A stretch of 64,000 nt of DNA from Limosilactobacillus oris (GTDB lineage Bacteria > Bacillota > Bacilli > Lactobacillales > Lactobacillaceae), in assembly GCF_025311495.1 (NCBI RefSeq), contig NZ_CP104398.1, positions 248,001 through 312,000 on the forward strand. Reading direction: 5' to 3'. The notes under the pieces were generated by a model, which worked only from the letters and a program-made list of their open reading frames with translations, was not told the origin of the DNA and did no database searches. The position numbers and the translations under genes are program-made. Numbering within the stretch: the stretch's first letter is position 1; each line of letters starts with the position of its first letter. Below, piece by piece: positions 8,226-16,370 of this stretch.

Positions 8226-8248
8226 TTTTCGTTGCTCCCAATCGTTAG
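8224..8248 (-). repeat. Right 25-bp inverted repeat of invertible hsd segment
   Basis: Perfect inverted copy of 2190-2214. The bases outside it on this side do not encode an HsdS N-terminus. The hsdS body is therefore abruptly cut at the repeat, as expected for one product of an inversion. Confidence 0.92.
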
Positions 8249-8299
8249 GGATTAGGATAAATGCAGTAATGGTATAGGGTTAGATGCTTTCTTATTAAG

Positions 8300-8334
8300 A
8301 AAAAAACGCCCCATGAGCTAAATTCAGTAGGGCG
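8300..8334 (-). terminator. Terminator shielding the hsdS side from read-through
   Basis: On the minus strand, CGCCC (8334-8330) pairs with GGGCG (8311-8307), with partial pairing inside the loop, followed by seven T. It would stop leftward transcription from the gnt side before it enters the startless hsdS body. Confidence 0.55.
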
Positions 8335-8337
8335 GAA

Positions 8338-8516
8338 GTAGATATTGATTTAGAAACATTAAAGGAGCTGAGAAGGGAAAATCGTAGTGAACTAGAAATA
8401 AAAGCTGAATCGTATTACTTCTTCGTCAAGTTTAAAAGTTATGTTGATGATACTATCACTATAATCCTCGTATGTTTAATAGGTTATAAAGAAAAGGGTG
8501 AGCTTAATGTCTCCTG
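8338..8516 (+). pseudogene. Possible 5'-truncated small gene next to invertible segment
   Basis: An open frame from about 8317 to TGA at 8514-8516 reads VDIDLETLKELRRENRSELE... and ends GYKEKGELNVS. It has no in-frame ATG/GTG/TTG start and no ribosome site. Its composition is protein-like, with a hydrophobic stretch (TITIILVCLIGY), and its end overlaps the next gene's start by 10 bases, like coupled genes. It could be the remnant of a gene that lost its 5' end. Family unknown. Confidence 0.35.
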
Positions 8517-8794
8517 AAGATAAAAAAAGAATTTTACGCCGGCGGCAGATGATTGCGCTTATCATTGTTTTAATAATAATTACAATTCTCCATCTTTGGG
8601 AACTTGTTATTGGTTTCGGCATCATTATATTGGTAATTGCTGGCTTTATGTGGATTATTGATTGGGTTTGTGGTGGTGATCTTTATGGTGATCCTAACGA
8701 TAATCATTTAAGCAACGAAGAGAGAACAATGTGGGATATCTTTACTTTGAACCAGATTTTTAATCACCACGATGATAATAACCACATCCTTTAA
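8507..8794 (+). CDS. Hypothetical small membrane protein
   Basis: About 95 residues from ATG at 8507, with AAAGGG upstream (an in-frame GTG at 8498 is the alternative). A basic N-terminus (DKKRILRRRQ) precedes two closely spaced hydrophobic helices (MIALIIVLIIITILHL and LVIGFGIIILVIAGFMWII). The polar tail is rich in Asp, Asn and His (FNHHDDNNHIL). There is no recognised family. It may be coupled to the frame that ends at 8516. Confidence 0.55.
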   Translation: MSPEDKKRILRRRQMIALIIVLIIITILHLWELVIGFGIIILVIAGFMWIIDWVCGGDLYGDPNDNHLSNEERTMWDIFTLNQIFNHHDDNNHIL

Positions 8795-8845
8795 AATCAT
8801 TATGGAAATTTTATCTGTAATCGGCATGATTAAAGTGCTAGCAAG

Positions 8846-8897
8846 TAAAAAGAGTTCGTAAGTAGCCAGTATGAATTGACTATTTGCGAACTCTTTT
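8846..8897. terminator. Bidirectional terminator
   Basis: AAAAAGAGTTCG (8846-8857) pairs with CGAACTCTTTTT (8886-8897), extended by TAAGTAG/CTATTTG. It has A and T tracts on both sides. It ends gntP leftwards and the small membrane gene rightwards. Confidence 0.85.
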
Positions 8898-8919
8898 TGT
8901 GCCTTGTTACTAAGTTAAA

Positions 8920-10263
8920 CTAGACAAACAGTGAGATGGCGTAGACCGAACCCAGTCCGGCAATCGCCAGGACGGAGGTCAGAGTTGACCAGGAAAGCAG
9001 GGTTTCCTTGAGGGAAAGGCCGAAGTATTCCTTAATCATCCAGAAACCGGCGTCGTTGACGTGGTCACAGAAGACGGAACCAGCACCAACACTCAGTACC
9101 ATCAGGGCAGCCATCGCGGAGTTGGAGCCAAACTGGTGTGCCATTGGGGCAACCAGGCCGGACGCGGTCATCGCGGCAACGGTCGAGGAACCAAGAGAAA
9201 CCCGGAGCAGGGCGGTAATCAGCCATGCGGCGAGGATTGGTGAGATGTTGGTCTGGGCGAACAGGCTGGAGATGTACTTGGAAATCCCCCCGTCGACCAG
9301 GACCTGCTTGAAGGCACCCCCACCACCGATAATCAGCAGCATAACGGAAATTTGCTTGATGGACAAAACCATCGAGTCGGTAATCTGGTTCATCGTCTTA
9401 TTCCGGTGCAGACCCATGGTAAAGATGGCAAAAATTAATGAAAGCAGCATTGCCAGGTCAGGAGCCCCGACGAATTGGATGAATTCGTTGACCGGGTTGC
9501 TCTTAGGGAAGATGAATGAGCAGATGGTAGCGATGGCAATCAGGATTACCGGCATCATGGCGGTCAAAACTGAAATGCCAAACTTAGGTGTCTCGTCGAG
9601 CTTGAATTCCTTGTAGTCACCTAAAACGGAAATATCGATGTTCTTACGGTAAACCTGTGGGTAGACTTTGTGGAGGAACCAGTTGAAGACTGGCCCGGCA
9701 ATGATGATGGTTGGAATTGCGGCGATGATCCCGAGCAGGAGGACGTGCCCCAGGCTGGCGCCAAGAATATCAGAAATGGCAGTTGGTGCCGGGTGCGGTG
9801 GCAGGAAGGCGTGGGTGACGTTCAAAGTGGCAGCCATCGGAATCCCCAGGTACATCAGTGGCATATCCAGTTCCCAGGCGATAATAAAGATAATTGGCAG
9901 CACTACGACCAAGCCGACTTCAAAGAAGAGGGCCAGACCGATGATGAAGGAGGCCAGGATGACGGCAACTTGGATCCAGCGCCGCCCAAACTTGTCAATC
10001 AGGGTCGTGGCAATCCGGTAACCACCACCGGCATCGGAAACCAGCTGGCCCAGCATGGAACCAAAACCGAAGATAATTGCCAGGTGCCCTAATTGGCCGC
10101 CGATCCCGGTTTCGATTGTTGTCGGAATTTTAGTCAGTGGCAGGCCCAGCATCAGGGCAACGATGAATGAAGTGATAACTAAGGCGACGAAGGTGTTGAG
10201 CTTCAGCTTGACAATCATGAAGATCAGCAGGATGACGCCGATTAAAACAATTAATAATGGCAT
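8920..10263 (-). CDS. gntP: Gluconate:proton symporter, GntP family
   Basis: A 447-residue integral membrane permease with 12 or more hydrophobic segments and typical GntP sequences (GFGSMLGQLVSDAGGGYRIA; AFLPPHPAPTAISDILGA; CDHVNDAGFWMIKEYFG). It imports gluconate for phosphorylation by the kinase encoded just upstream (20-base gap), so the two form a gntK-gntP operon. Gluconate-6-phosphate then enters the phosphoketolase pathway. A ribosome site (AAAAGGAGAACG) precedes ATG at 10263. Confidence 0.95.
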   Translation of the reverse strand: MPLLIVLIGVILLIFMIVKLKLNTFVALVITSFIVALMLGLPLTKIPTTIETGIGGQLGHLAIIFGFGSMLGQLVSDAGGGYRIATTLIDKFGRRWIQVAVILASFIIGLALFFEVGLVVVLPIIFIIAWELDMPLMYLGIPMAATLNVTHAFLPPHPAPTAISDILGASLGHVLLLGIIAAIPTIIIAGPVFNWFLHKVYPQVYRKNIDISVLGDYKEFKLDETPKFGISVLTAMMPVILIAIATICSFIFPKSNPVNEFIQFVGAPDLAMLLSLIFAIFTMGLHRNKTMNQITDSMVLSIKQISVMLLIIGGGGAFKQVLVDGGISKYISSLFAQTNISPILAAWLITALLRVSLGSSTVAAMTASGLVAPMAHQFGSNSAMAALMVLSVGAGSVFCDHVNDAGFWMIKEYFGLSLKETLLSWSTLTSVLAIAGLGSVYAISLFV

Positions 10264-10282
10264 AGTAACGTTCTCCTTTTAG

Positions 10283-11803
10283 CTATTTTCGCTGCAATTT
10301 TGCAATCGTAGAGTAGGCCGGTGATAATAGTCCCTCGACCTGCTGGAAGAGCGGCAGGTACTTTTGGTAAACAGCGACGGTTTCCGGGACCGGCTGGTAA
10401 GACTTCTCCGCACCGATAAAGTCCTGGACCGCGCTCAGGCTGTCGACCATCCCTAGGCTCTTCATCGCCATTGTAATGGCGCCGAGGCAGCCCGACTCAA
10501 ATGATTCCGGGATGTTGACCGGGCAGTTAAGGACGTCGGCGAGCATCTGCCGCCAAACTTCAGCCCGGGCAAAGCCGCCGGTTGCAGTTACGCTCTTTGG
10601 CTGGCCGACCAGGTCGCAGACCGCCTGGTAGACCGTCGCAATGTTCATGCAGATTCCTTCCATGACGGCCCGGAGCATATCGGCCCGGGTGTGAAGGTTA
10701 TTAAGACCAAAGAAGGAACCCCGGGCGTTGGCATCCCAGAGTGGGGCCCGCTCGCCACCGAGGAAGGGAAGGAAGATCAGCCCGTTGGCCCCTGCTGGTT
10801 CACCCTCAATCACCCGGTTGGCGAGGGTAAACGGGTCGGTTTGCTCGTTTTGGACGGCACTTGGGGTCACCAGGTGTTCAACTGCCCACTGGTAGACGTC
10901 CCCACCGTTGTTGAGGGGTCCGCCGACCACCCAGAGGCCATTATCGACGGCGTAGCAGAAGAGCCGCTCTTGGGGGTCGATTACTGGGTGGTCGGTGATA
11001 ACCCGGACCCCCGCAGAAGTTCCGATGGTGATGGCGACCGTGTCCTGCTGGATGGCTCCAACACCAAGGTTGGAAAGTGCCCCATCAAAGGCGCCGTAAA
11101 CGAACGGGGTCTCCGCCGGAATGCCCATCTTAGCAACGGACTCGTTTGTCAGGCCGCTTGCCTGGGTGGTTCCGTTGACGATTTCCGGTAGCTGGTCCTT
11201 ATTGACCCCCGTCAGCTCCAGGGCGGTCGGGTCCCAGTCGCCACTGTTGATGTTCATCATCCCCGTACAGGAGGCGATTGAGATGTCAACCTTGAAGCTG
11301 TTAAAGAAGCGGTAGAAGAGGTAGGACTTGATGTCGCCAAAGTAGCTGGCAGCAGCCAACCTTTCTGGTGCCGTGTCTTTGAGCCACAGGAGTTTGGTCA
11401 GGGGGGACATCGGGTGAATTGGCGTCCCGGTTTTAGCGTAGAGCTGTTTGCCCAGCGGCGACCGCTTTAATTGGTCGGCGGCGTTCCGGGCCCGGGTATC
11501 CGCCCAGGTGATTACCCGGGACTGGGGTTGGAAGTGTTCATCCAGTAAAATCAAACTCTGGTTGGCGCTAGAGAACGAAACCGCTAACAATTTTTCCTTG
11601 GCGAAATCAATCTGTTGGCCAGCATCGTGGATGACCTGTTCAACGGCGGCCACCATTTTTTCCGGATCCTGCTCGGCCATCCCGTTGCTGTCCCGGTAGA
11701 GTGGGTAGCCCTGGGTAAACTGGTCGATCACATGAGCGTGTTCGTCATAGAGGACGGCTTTCGTGCTCGTAGTTCCAACGTCCACACCAATTAAGTAGTT
11801 CAA
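10283..11803 (-). CDS. gntK: Gluconokinase, FGGY family
   Basis: An ATP-dependent kinase converting gluconate to 6-phosphogluconate, 506 residues. The N-terminal ATPase fold shows DVGTTSTKAVLYDEH. The FGGY core includes CTGMMNINSGDWDP and the putative catalytic Asp in YGAFDGALSNLG. The start chosen is TTG at 11803 (LNYLIGVDVGTTS), because AGGAGGAG lies just upstream. Upstream in-frame codons would begin inside the promoter. First gene of the operon with gntP. Confidence 0.93.
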   Translation of the reverse strand: MNYLIGVDVGTTSTKAVLYDEHAHVIDQFTQGYPLYRDSNGMAEQDPEKMVAAVEQVIHDAGQQIDFAKEKLLAVSFSSANQSLILLDEHFQPQSRVITWADTRARNAADQLKRSPLGKQLYAKTGTPIHPMSPLTKLLWLKDTAPERLAAASYFGDIKSYLFYRFFNSFKVDISIASCTGMMNINSGDWDPTALELTGVNKDQLPEIVNGTTQASGLTNESVAKMGIPAETPFVYGAFDGALSNLGVGAIQQDTVAITIGTSAGVRVITDHPVIDPQERLFCYAVDNGLWVVGGPLNNGGDVYQWAVEHLVTPSAVQNEQTDPFTLANRVIEGEPAGANGLIFLPFLGGERAPLWDANARGSFFGLNNLHTRADMLRAVMEGICMNIATVYQAVCDLVGQPKSVTATGGFARAEVWRQMLADVLNCPVNIPESFESGCLGAITMAMKSLGMVDSLSAVQDFIGAEKSYQPVPETVAVYQKYLPLFQQVEGLLSPAYSTIAKLQRK

Positions 11804-11823
11804 TGCAATCTCCTCCTCAGTCT

Positions 11824-11842
11824 TTATGAAAGCGTTTTGGTT
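11824..11842. promoter_or_regulatory. cre/LacI-type operator in gntK leader
   Basis: TGAAAGCGTTTTGG resembles a cre or LacI-family half-palindrome around a central CG. It lies 10-30 bases downstream of the predicted start point, a typical road-block position for CcpA or a gluconate LacI-type repressor. The last two bases depart from the cre consensus. Confidence 0.5.
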
Positions 11843-11858
11843 TATCGTTACACCAAAT

Positions 11859-11887
11859 AATATACTCACTCCTGGAAGCGGTGTCAA
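11859..11887 (-). promoter_or_regulatory. gntK-gntP promoter
   Basis: On the minus strand, TTGACA (11887-11882), a 17-base spacer and TATATT (11864-11859) form a near-consensus sigma-A promoter about 56 bases upstream of the gntK start. This also rules out the longer reading frame that begins at 11887. Confidence 0.85.
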
Positions 11888-12006
11888 GCATAAAATTAAA
11901 ATTAGTGTATCGTTTTCCTAGATCAAACGGGGCTGAGCAATAAACTTTACTTTATTCCGTCTGTCTGTAAAATAGTAAGTGTAAACTAAGAGAAAGGGTG
12001 ACAAGA

Positions 12007-12396
12007 ATGAACGTAACCTTTACTGACGACGCCTTACAACGAATTAAGCGGTACCTGAGCCCGGCAAAGAAGATTTTGCTGGACTACGATGACGGGGTCG
12101 GTCCTTTTTCCGCGGTTGGCAACTGCTCCTTGGACAGCAGCTACCAGATGCTCTTCGTTGACAAGGACTTGGCCGTGCCTGACTATGACCGGCAGATTGA
12201 TTCCAACATTGGCCCCATTTTAATTAAGGGCGAATCCCTTCCCCAGTTTGAGGGGGAGATGGAGGTTCGTTTTAATCGTCACCTCTTCACGCTGCCCCTG
12301 GTCAGTCGAAAGGGGATCTTAACCGATAACCTGGAAGTGATCGATTACAGCGGTACCCCTGGAGCAACCCAGCAGGGGACGGCTCACGACTGCTAA
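12007..12396 (+). CDS. HesB-like iron-sulfur cluster biosynthesis family protein
   Basis: About 129 residues from ATG at 12007, with AGAAAGG upstream (GTG at 11998 is possible). The start, VTFTDDALQRIKRYLSPAKKILLDYDDGVG, resembles the FeS-biosynthesis (HesB/IscA-like) fold family common in lactobacilli. The canonical three Cys of A-type carriers are not all present; only Cys near NCSLDS and at the C-terminus are seen. Its biochemical role is therefore unclear. It is monocistronic with a strong terminator. Confidence 0.75.
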   Translation: MNVTFTDDALQRIKRYLSPAKKILLDYDDGVGPFSAVGNCSLDSSYQMLFVDKDLAVPDYDRQIDSNIGPILIKGESLPQFEGEMEVRFNRHLFTLPLVSRKGILTDNLEVIDYSGTPGATQQGTAHDC

Positions 12397-12420
12397 ATTT
12401 GCCGAGAACGTAAAGAAATA

Positions 12421-12471
12421 ACCGGTTCTAAGATCCCTGGAATTAAGGGGGCTTAGAACCGGTTTGTTTTT
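12421..12471 (+). terminator. Terminator after HesB-like gene
   Basis: ACCGGTTCTAAG (12421-12432) pairs with CTTAGAACCGGT (12452-12463) and is followed by TTGTTTTT. Confidence 0.9.
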
Positions 12472-12646
12472 AACACGATTTTCAAAGATAAAAAATAGCT
12501 TCACAAATTGGTCTAGCTGTAAATTGTGAGCGGGACGAAATGACCGTCATAGCCTAATTATTGCCATGTGATGAACTTAATTAGCAAATAGCGTTTAAGA
12601 AAATGAAGGTGAATTAGTTGAATTGGTCTAGGGGTTAGTTATAAAA

Positions 12647-12660
12647 TGTAAGCGCTTAGT
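12647..12660. promoter_or_regulatory. cre-like site before aldehyde dehydrogenase
   Basis: TGTAAGCGCTTAGT contains the palindrome TAAGCGCTTA. It sits just after an AT-rich -10-like TATAAA and before AAAAAGGAGG of the dehydrogenase gene. Probable CcpA control; the right end departs from consensus. Confidence 0.5.
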
Positions 12661-12677
12661 AAAAAGGAGGAAGCGTT

Positions 12678-14051
12678 ATGGCATATCAAACAATTAATCC
12701 ATATACCAATGAAGTTGAACAAACATTTGAAAATACGACCGATGAAGAGCTGGAGCAAACGTTGACGGCCGCCCACCGCCTGTACTTAGAATGGCGAAGG
12801 GATAACAAGCTGGAAGAACGCAAGCAGATTATTCTGAATCTCGGACGGATCCTACGCGAACGGCGGGAAGAGTACGCAGCAATTATGACGAGAGACATGG
12901 GAAAGCTAATCGGCGAGGCAGAAGGGGAAGTGGACCTCTGTGCGTCCTTCTGTGATTACTATGTAGCAAATGCCGATCAGTTTTTAGCACCAGAGATAAT
13001 TGCGACGACCAGCGGACGGGCAAAGGTAATCAAGCAGTCCCTGGGTACGCTTGTCGCGGTCGAACCATGGAACTTCCCGTTTTACCAAATCGCTCGGGTG
13101 TTTATTCCAAACTTTATCGTTGGCAATCCAATGATTCTAAAAGACGCATCAAATTGTCCGGCATCGGCGCAGGCCTTTGCGGACGCTGTTAAGGAAGCCG
13201 GTGCGCCTGCTGGTAGTTTAACAAACCTTTTCTTGTCGTACGACCAAGTAAATAGGGCAATCGCGGACAAGCGGGTTGCCGGAGTTTGTTTAACTGGTTC
13301 TGAACGGGGTGGAGCAACGGTTGCTAAGGAAGCCGGTGCTAACTTAAAGAAGAATACGATGGAGTTGGGCGGTAACGATGCCTTTATCATTCTGGATGAC
13401 GCCGATTGGGACCTTGTCGAAAAGGTTGCGCCGGCTGCGCGCCTCTATAATGCGGGGCAGGTATGTACATCATCCAAGCGGTTTATCGTATTAGAAAAAG
13501 ATTACGACCACTTCTTAGAGATAATGAAGGACGCCTTTTCTAAGGTTAAGATGGGGGACCCGCTCGATCCATCAACAACTTTGGCACCACTATCTTCAAA
13601 GAAAGCCAAGGAAAAACTTCAAGGACAAGTTGACTTAGCCGTTGCCAACGGTGCCAAGGTTTACTATGGGAATCAGCCGGTGGCGCTTGCGGGGCAGTTC
13701 TTTATGCCAACAATTTTAACGGACATTACGCCAGATAACCCGCTCTTTGATACCGAAATGTTTGGACCGGTGGCACCAGTGTACAAAGTCAAGTCCGAAG
13801 AAGAGGCAATTGAGCTGGCTAATAATTCCAGTTATGGTTTAGGAAACACGGTCTTTAGCCAAAACTATGAACATGCTGAACGAGTAGCCGCTCAGATTGA
13901 AACTGGGATGAGCTGGATCAACGCCGGCTGGGCATCACTACCGGAGCTTCCGTTTGGCGGAGTGAAGAATTCCGGCTATGGTCGTGAACTCAGCAGCTAC
14001 GGAATAGAGGAGTTCATGAATAAGCACTTGATTTATGAGACACGGCAGTAA
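12678..14051 (+). CDS. gabD: NAD(P)-dependent succinate-semialdehyde-type aldehyde dehydrogenase
   Basis: A 457-residue aldehyde dehydrogenase superfamily enzyme oxidising an aldehyde to the acid. The Rossmann domain contains EPWNFPFYQIARVF and TGSERGG. The catalytic Glu is in TMELGGNDAFI and the nucleophilic Cys in NAGQVCTSSKRF. The C-terminus (PFGGVKNSGYGRELSSYGI) is typical of the YneI/GabD-like short branch. It has an excellent ribosome site (AAAAAGGAGG). It is monocistronic, with a cre-like site upstream. The precise substrate is inferred from the family; other short aldehydes are possible. Confidence 0.88.
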   Translation: MAYQTINPYTNEVEQTFENTTDEELEQTLTAAHRLYLEWRRDNKLEERKQIILNLGRILRERREEYAAIMTRDMGKLIGEAEGEVDLCASFCDYYVANADQFLAPEIIATTSGRAKVIKQSLGTLVAVEPWNFPFYQIARVFIPNFIVGNPMILKDASNCPASAQAFADAVKEAGAPAGSLTNLFLSYDQVNRAIADKRVAGVCLTGSERGGATVAKEAGANLKKNTMELGGNDAFIILDDADWDLVEKVAPAARLYNAGQVCTSSKRFIVLEKDYDHFLEIMKDAFSKVKMGDPLDPSTTLAPLSSKKAKEKLQGQVDLAVANGAKVYYGNQPVALAGQFFMPTILTDITPDNPLFDTEMFGPVAPVYKVKSEEEAIELANNSSYGLGNTVFSQNYEHAERVAAQIETGMSWINAGWASLPELPFGGVKNSGYGRELSSYGIEEFMNKHLIYETRQ

Positions 14052-14092
14052 TAAGCGTTAGCACTGCTGACAACTGCTTCTAAATTATAGCT

Positions 14093-14134
14093 AAGCGCCT
14101 AAAATCGACTTGTTAGCCGGTCTTAGGCGCTTTT
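14093..14134 (+). terminator. Terminator after aldehyde dehydrogenase
   Basis: AAGCGCCTAA pairs with TTAGGCGCTT, then TTTTCG. Confidence 0.85.
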
Positions 14135-14158
14135 CGAATGCTCTTAATTATTAGTAGT

Positions 14159-14479
14159 TTAGAGAACCAGGCTAAATAACAATGCCAGCACCAGGGTCAG
14201 GGCGCTGAGGGCGACGGCACCCCAATAATGGTGGCGGTTATCCTGGCACTCGATTGCCCGGCAGACAAACAGAATCGCCAGGGAAGCCGAAAGCAGGATC
14301 ATTAGGAGCATGACCCAGAAAGCCCAACCGTGTGCTAGGCGGTGGTAAAAGTTGGCATAGAAAATAACGGCCCCGACGTACATGACGAAGGAGTAGGCAT
14401 AATTGCCCCGCCGAAAATTAACCACGAGGGCGTAGATAAAGACGGCCATTAAGAGAATACTAATCAAATTAATTAACAT
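14159..14479 (-). CDS. Hypothetical four-helix membrane protein
   Basis: 106 residues, almost entirely hydrophobic, with four predicted membrane helices (about 3-22, 28-48, 53-72, 83-105) separated by short polar loops (NFRRGNYAY; RAIECQDNRHHYW). An AGAAGGTT ribosome site precedes ATG at 14479. Family not recognised. It stands alone between the convergent dehydrogenase terminator and the divergent maltose locus. Confidence 0.65.
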   Translation of the reverse strand: MLINLISILLMAVFIYALVVNFRRGNYAYSFVMYVGAVIFYANFYHRLAHGWAFWVMLLMILLSASLAILFVCRAIECQDNRHHYWGAVALSALTLVLALLFSLVL

Positions 14480-14582
14480 ACCAGAACCTTCTTTAAGTTT
14501 AAGGAATTATCTCTATTATAAACACATTTCACCAATAATGTCTTTTAGCAATCAAAATGTACCCGTTTTCATATTATTGTTA

Positions 14583-14596
14583 TGTAACCGCTTGCA
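14583..14596. promoter_or_regulatory. cre box 1 upstream of malL
   Basis: TGTAACCGCTTGCA matches the TGNNANCGNTNNCA cre consensus. It overlaps the likely -35 region (TTGCAT at 14593) of the glucosidase promoter. Either CcpA or the nearby LacI-type regulator could bind. Confidence 0.7.
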
Positions 14597-14625
14597 TATA
14601 AATGAAAACGTGCTAAGATAGTCAA

Positions 14626-14639
14626 TGTAAACGATTGCA
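14626..14639. promoter_or_regulatory. cre/MalR box 2 upstream of malL
   Basis: TGTAAACGATTGCA fits the cre consensus and lies just downstream of a -10-like TAAGAT (14614-14619). This makes a two-operator arrangement with the site at 14583. Confidence 0.7.
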
Positions 14640-14670
14640 GTGAAATCATTAGATTGAAAGGTGTTATTTC

Positions 14671-16353
14671 ATGGAGAACAAACATTGGTGGAATAATTCA
14701 GTTGTTTATCAAATCTACCCGAAGAGTTTTCAGGATAGTAACGGTGATGGGGTTGGTGACCTGCGCGGGATTATCAACCGGCTGGATTACTTACAGAAAC
14801 TGGGTGTCGACGTCATTTGGCTCAACCCGATTTACAAGTCGCCCCAGGTAGATAATGGCTACGACATTAGCGATTATCAGGCGATTAATCCAACCCTCGG
14901 TGACATGGCTGATTTTCAGGAGTTGATTGATGGCATCCACCAGCGGGGAATGAAATTGGTCATGGACCTGGTAGTCAACCACACTTCGGACCAGCACCAC
15001 TGGTTCCAGGAAGCGAAGAAGGGGAAGGACAACAAGTACCGTGACTACTACATTTGGCGGGATGGTAAGGATGGTCACGAACCAAATAACTGGGGTTCGT
15101 ACTTCTCTGGTTCGGCCTGGCAGTATGACCAGGATTCCGACCAGTACTACCTCCACTTATTCGCTACCCAGCAGCCAGATTTGAACTGGGAGAACTCGGA
15201 CGTCCGTCACAGTGTCTATGACATGATGAACTGGTGGGCTGCCAAGGGGGTCGATGGTTTCCGGATGGACGTCATCAACTTAATTTCTAAGCCGGAGGGC
15301 CTGCCAGACGGTAAAAAGGCGGCGGATGAGAAGTACGCCAACGTTGAACCGCTCGTCGCCAATGGTCACCGGATTCACGAGTTCTTGCAGGAAATGAACA
15401 AGAATGTCATGAGCAAGCACAAGATGATTACCGTGGGTGAAACGCCGGGAGCTACACCAGAAGACGCTGAGAAGTACGCGGACCTGGACAACAAGGAACT
15501 AAACATGGTCTTCCAGTTTGAACACATGGGCCTGGATGGCAATCCGAATCCGGCGCTGGGCAAGTGGTACGACCAGAAGACTAAGCTGAGTGACCTGCGG
15601 GCTAACTTCACTAAGTGGCAGGAAAAACTTGCTGGCAAGGCTTGGAACTCCCTTTACTGGAACAACCATGACCAGCCACGGGTAGTTTCCCGCTTTGGTG
15701 ACGATAGCACCGAAGAATACCGGGTTAAGTCCGCCAAAATGTTAGCGACGATGCTCCACTTCCAGCAGGGAACCCCGTACATTTACGAGGGGGAAGAAAT
15801 TGGGATGACCAACGCGGCCTTCCCAAAGCTCGACGATTACGTCGACCTTGAATCACTTAACGCCTACCACCAGCTCGTCGACGACCAGCACCTCCTGGAC
15901 GGTAAGACGATGATGAAGTACATTGCCAAGCACAGTCGGGACAACGCCCGGACGCCAATGCAGTGGGATGCCTCTGCTAACGCTGGCTTTACGACTGGCA
16001 CCCCGTGGGAAAAGGTCAACCCGGCGTACAAGTACATCAACGTTGACCAGGCGCTGGCGGATCCAAACTCAATTTTCTACTACTACCAGAAGCTCATTCA
16101 GCTACGACATGAACTACCGGTCATCACTAACGGGAGCTACCGCTTGGCAGACGGCAATGAGGATGACCAGGAGGTTTACGCTTACCTGCGGCAAAACGCT
16201 GACACCACATTGTTGGTCATCTTAAACTACACTGACCAGGGTCTGACCCGTCACTATGACGTTCCAAGCAACGCCCAGCTGCTGATCAGCAACTACGCTG
16301 ACGATGCGGGGGATGTCCTTCGGCCGTACGAAGCTAAGGTTTACCAGTATTAA
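14671..16353 (+). CDS. malL: GH13 oligo-1,6-glucosidase / alpha-glucosidase
   Basis: A 560-residue cytoplasmic GH13 enzyme hydrolysing the non-reducing alpha-glucosyl bond of isomaltose- and maltose-type oligosaccharides. Region I is DLVVNHTSDQHHWF. The nucleophile Asp is in DGFRMDVINLI near residue 200, the acid/base Glu in VGETPGAT near 255, and the transition-state Asp in NNHDQPRVVSRFGD near 330. Val directly after the nucleophile is the signature associated with alpha-1,6 specificity in this subfamily; alpha-1,4 enzymes usually have Ala. GAAAGG precedes the ATG. It shares an operon with the downstream transporter (17-base gap). Confidence 0.93.
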   Translation: MENKHWWNNSVVYQIYPKSFQDSNGDGVGDLRGIINRLDYLQKLGVDVIWLNPIYKSPQVDNGYDISDYQAINPTLGDMADFQELIDGIHQRGMKLVMDLVVNHTSDQHHWFQEAKKGKDNKYRDYYIWRDGKDGHEPNNWGSYFSGSAWQYDQDSDQYYLHLFATQQPDLNWENSDVRHSVYDMMNWWAAKGVDGFRMDVINLISKPEGLPDGKKAADEKYANVEPLVANGHRIHEFLQEMNKNVMSKHKMITVGETPGATPEDAEKYADLDNKELNMVFQFEHMGLDGNPNPALGKWYDQKTKLSDLRANFTKWQEKLAGKAWNSLYWNNHDQPRVVSRFGDDSTEEYRVKSAKMLATMLHFQQGTPYIYEGEEIGMTNAAFPKLDDYVDLESLNAYHQLVDDQHLLDGKTMMKYIAKHSRDNARTPMQWDASANAGFTTGTPWEKVNPAYKYINVDQALADPNSIFYYYQKLIQLRHELPVITNGSYRLADGNEDDQEVYAYLRQNADTTLLVILNYTDQGLTRHYDVPSNAQLLISNYADDAGDVLRPYEAKVYQY

Positions 16354-16370
16354 GGGAAGAGGTAATTATC

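Noticed and set aside
9008-10282. Several long plus-strand open frames (up to 202 codons) opposite gntP
   Set aside because: Shadow frames of a G+C-rich permease gene; no ribosome sites and no domain similarity.
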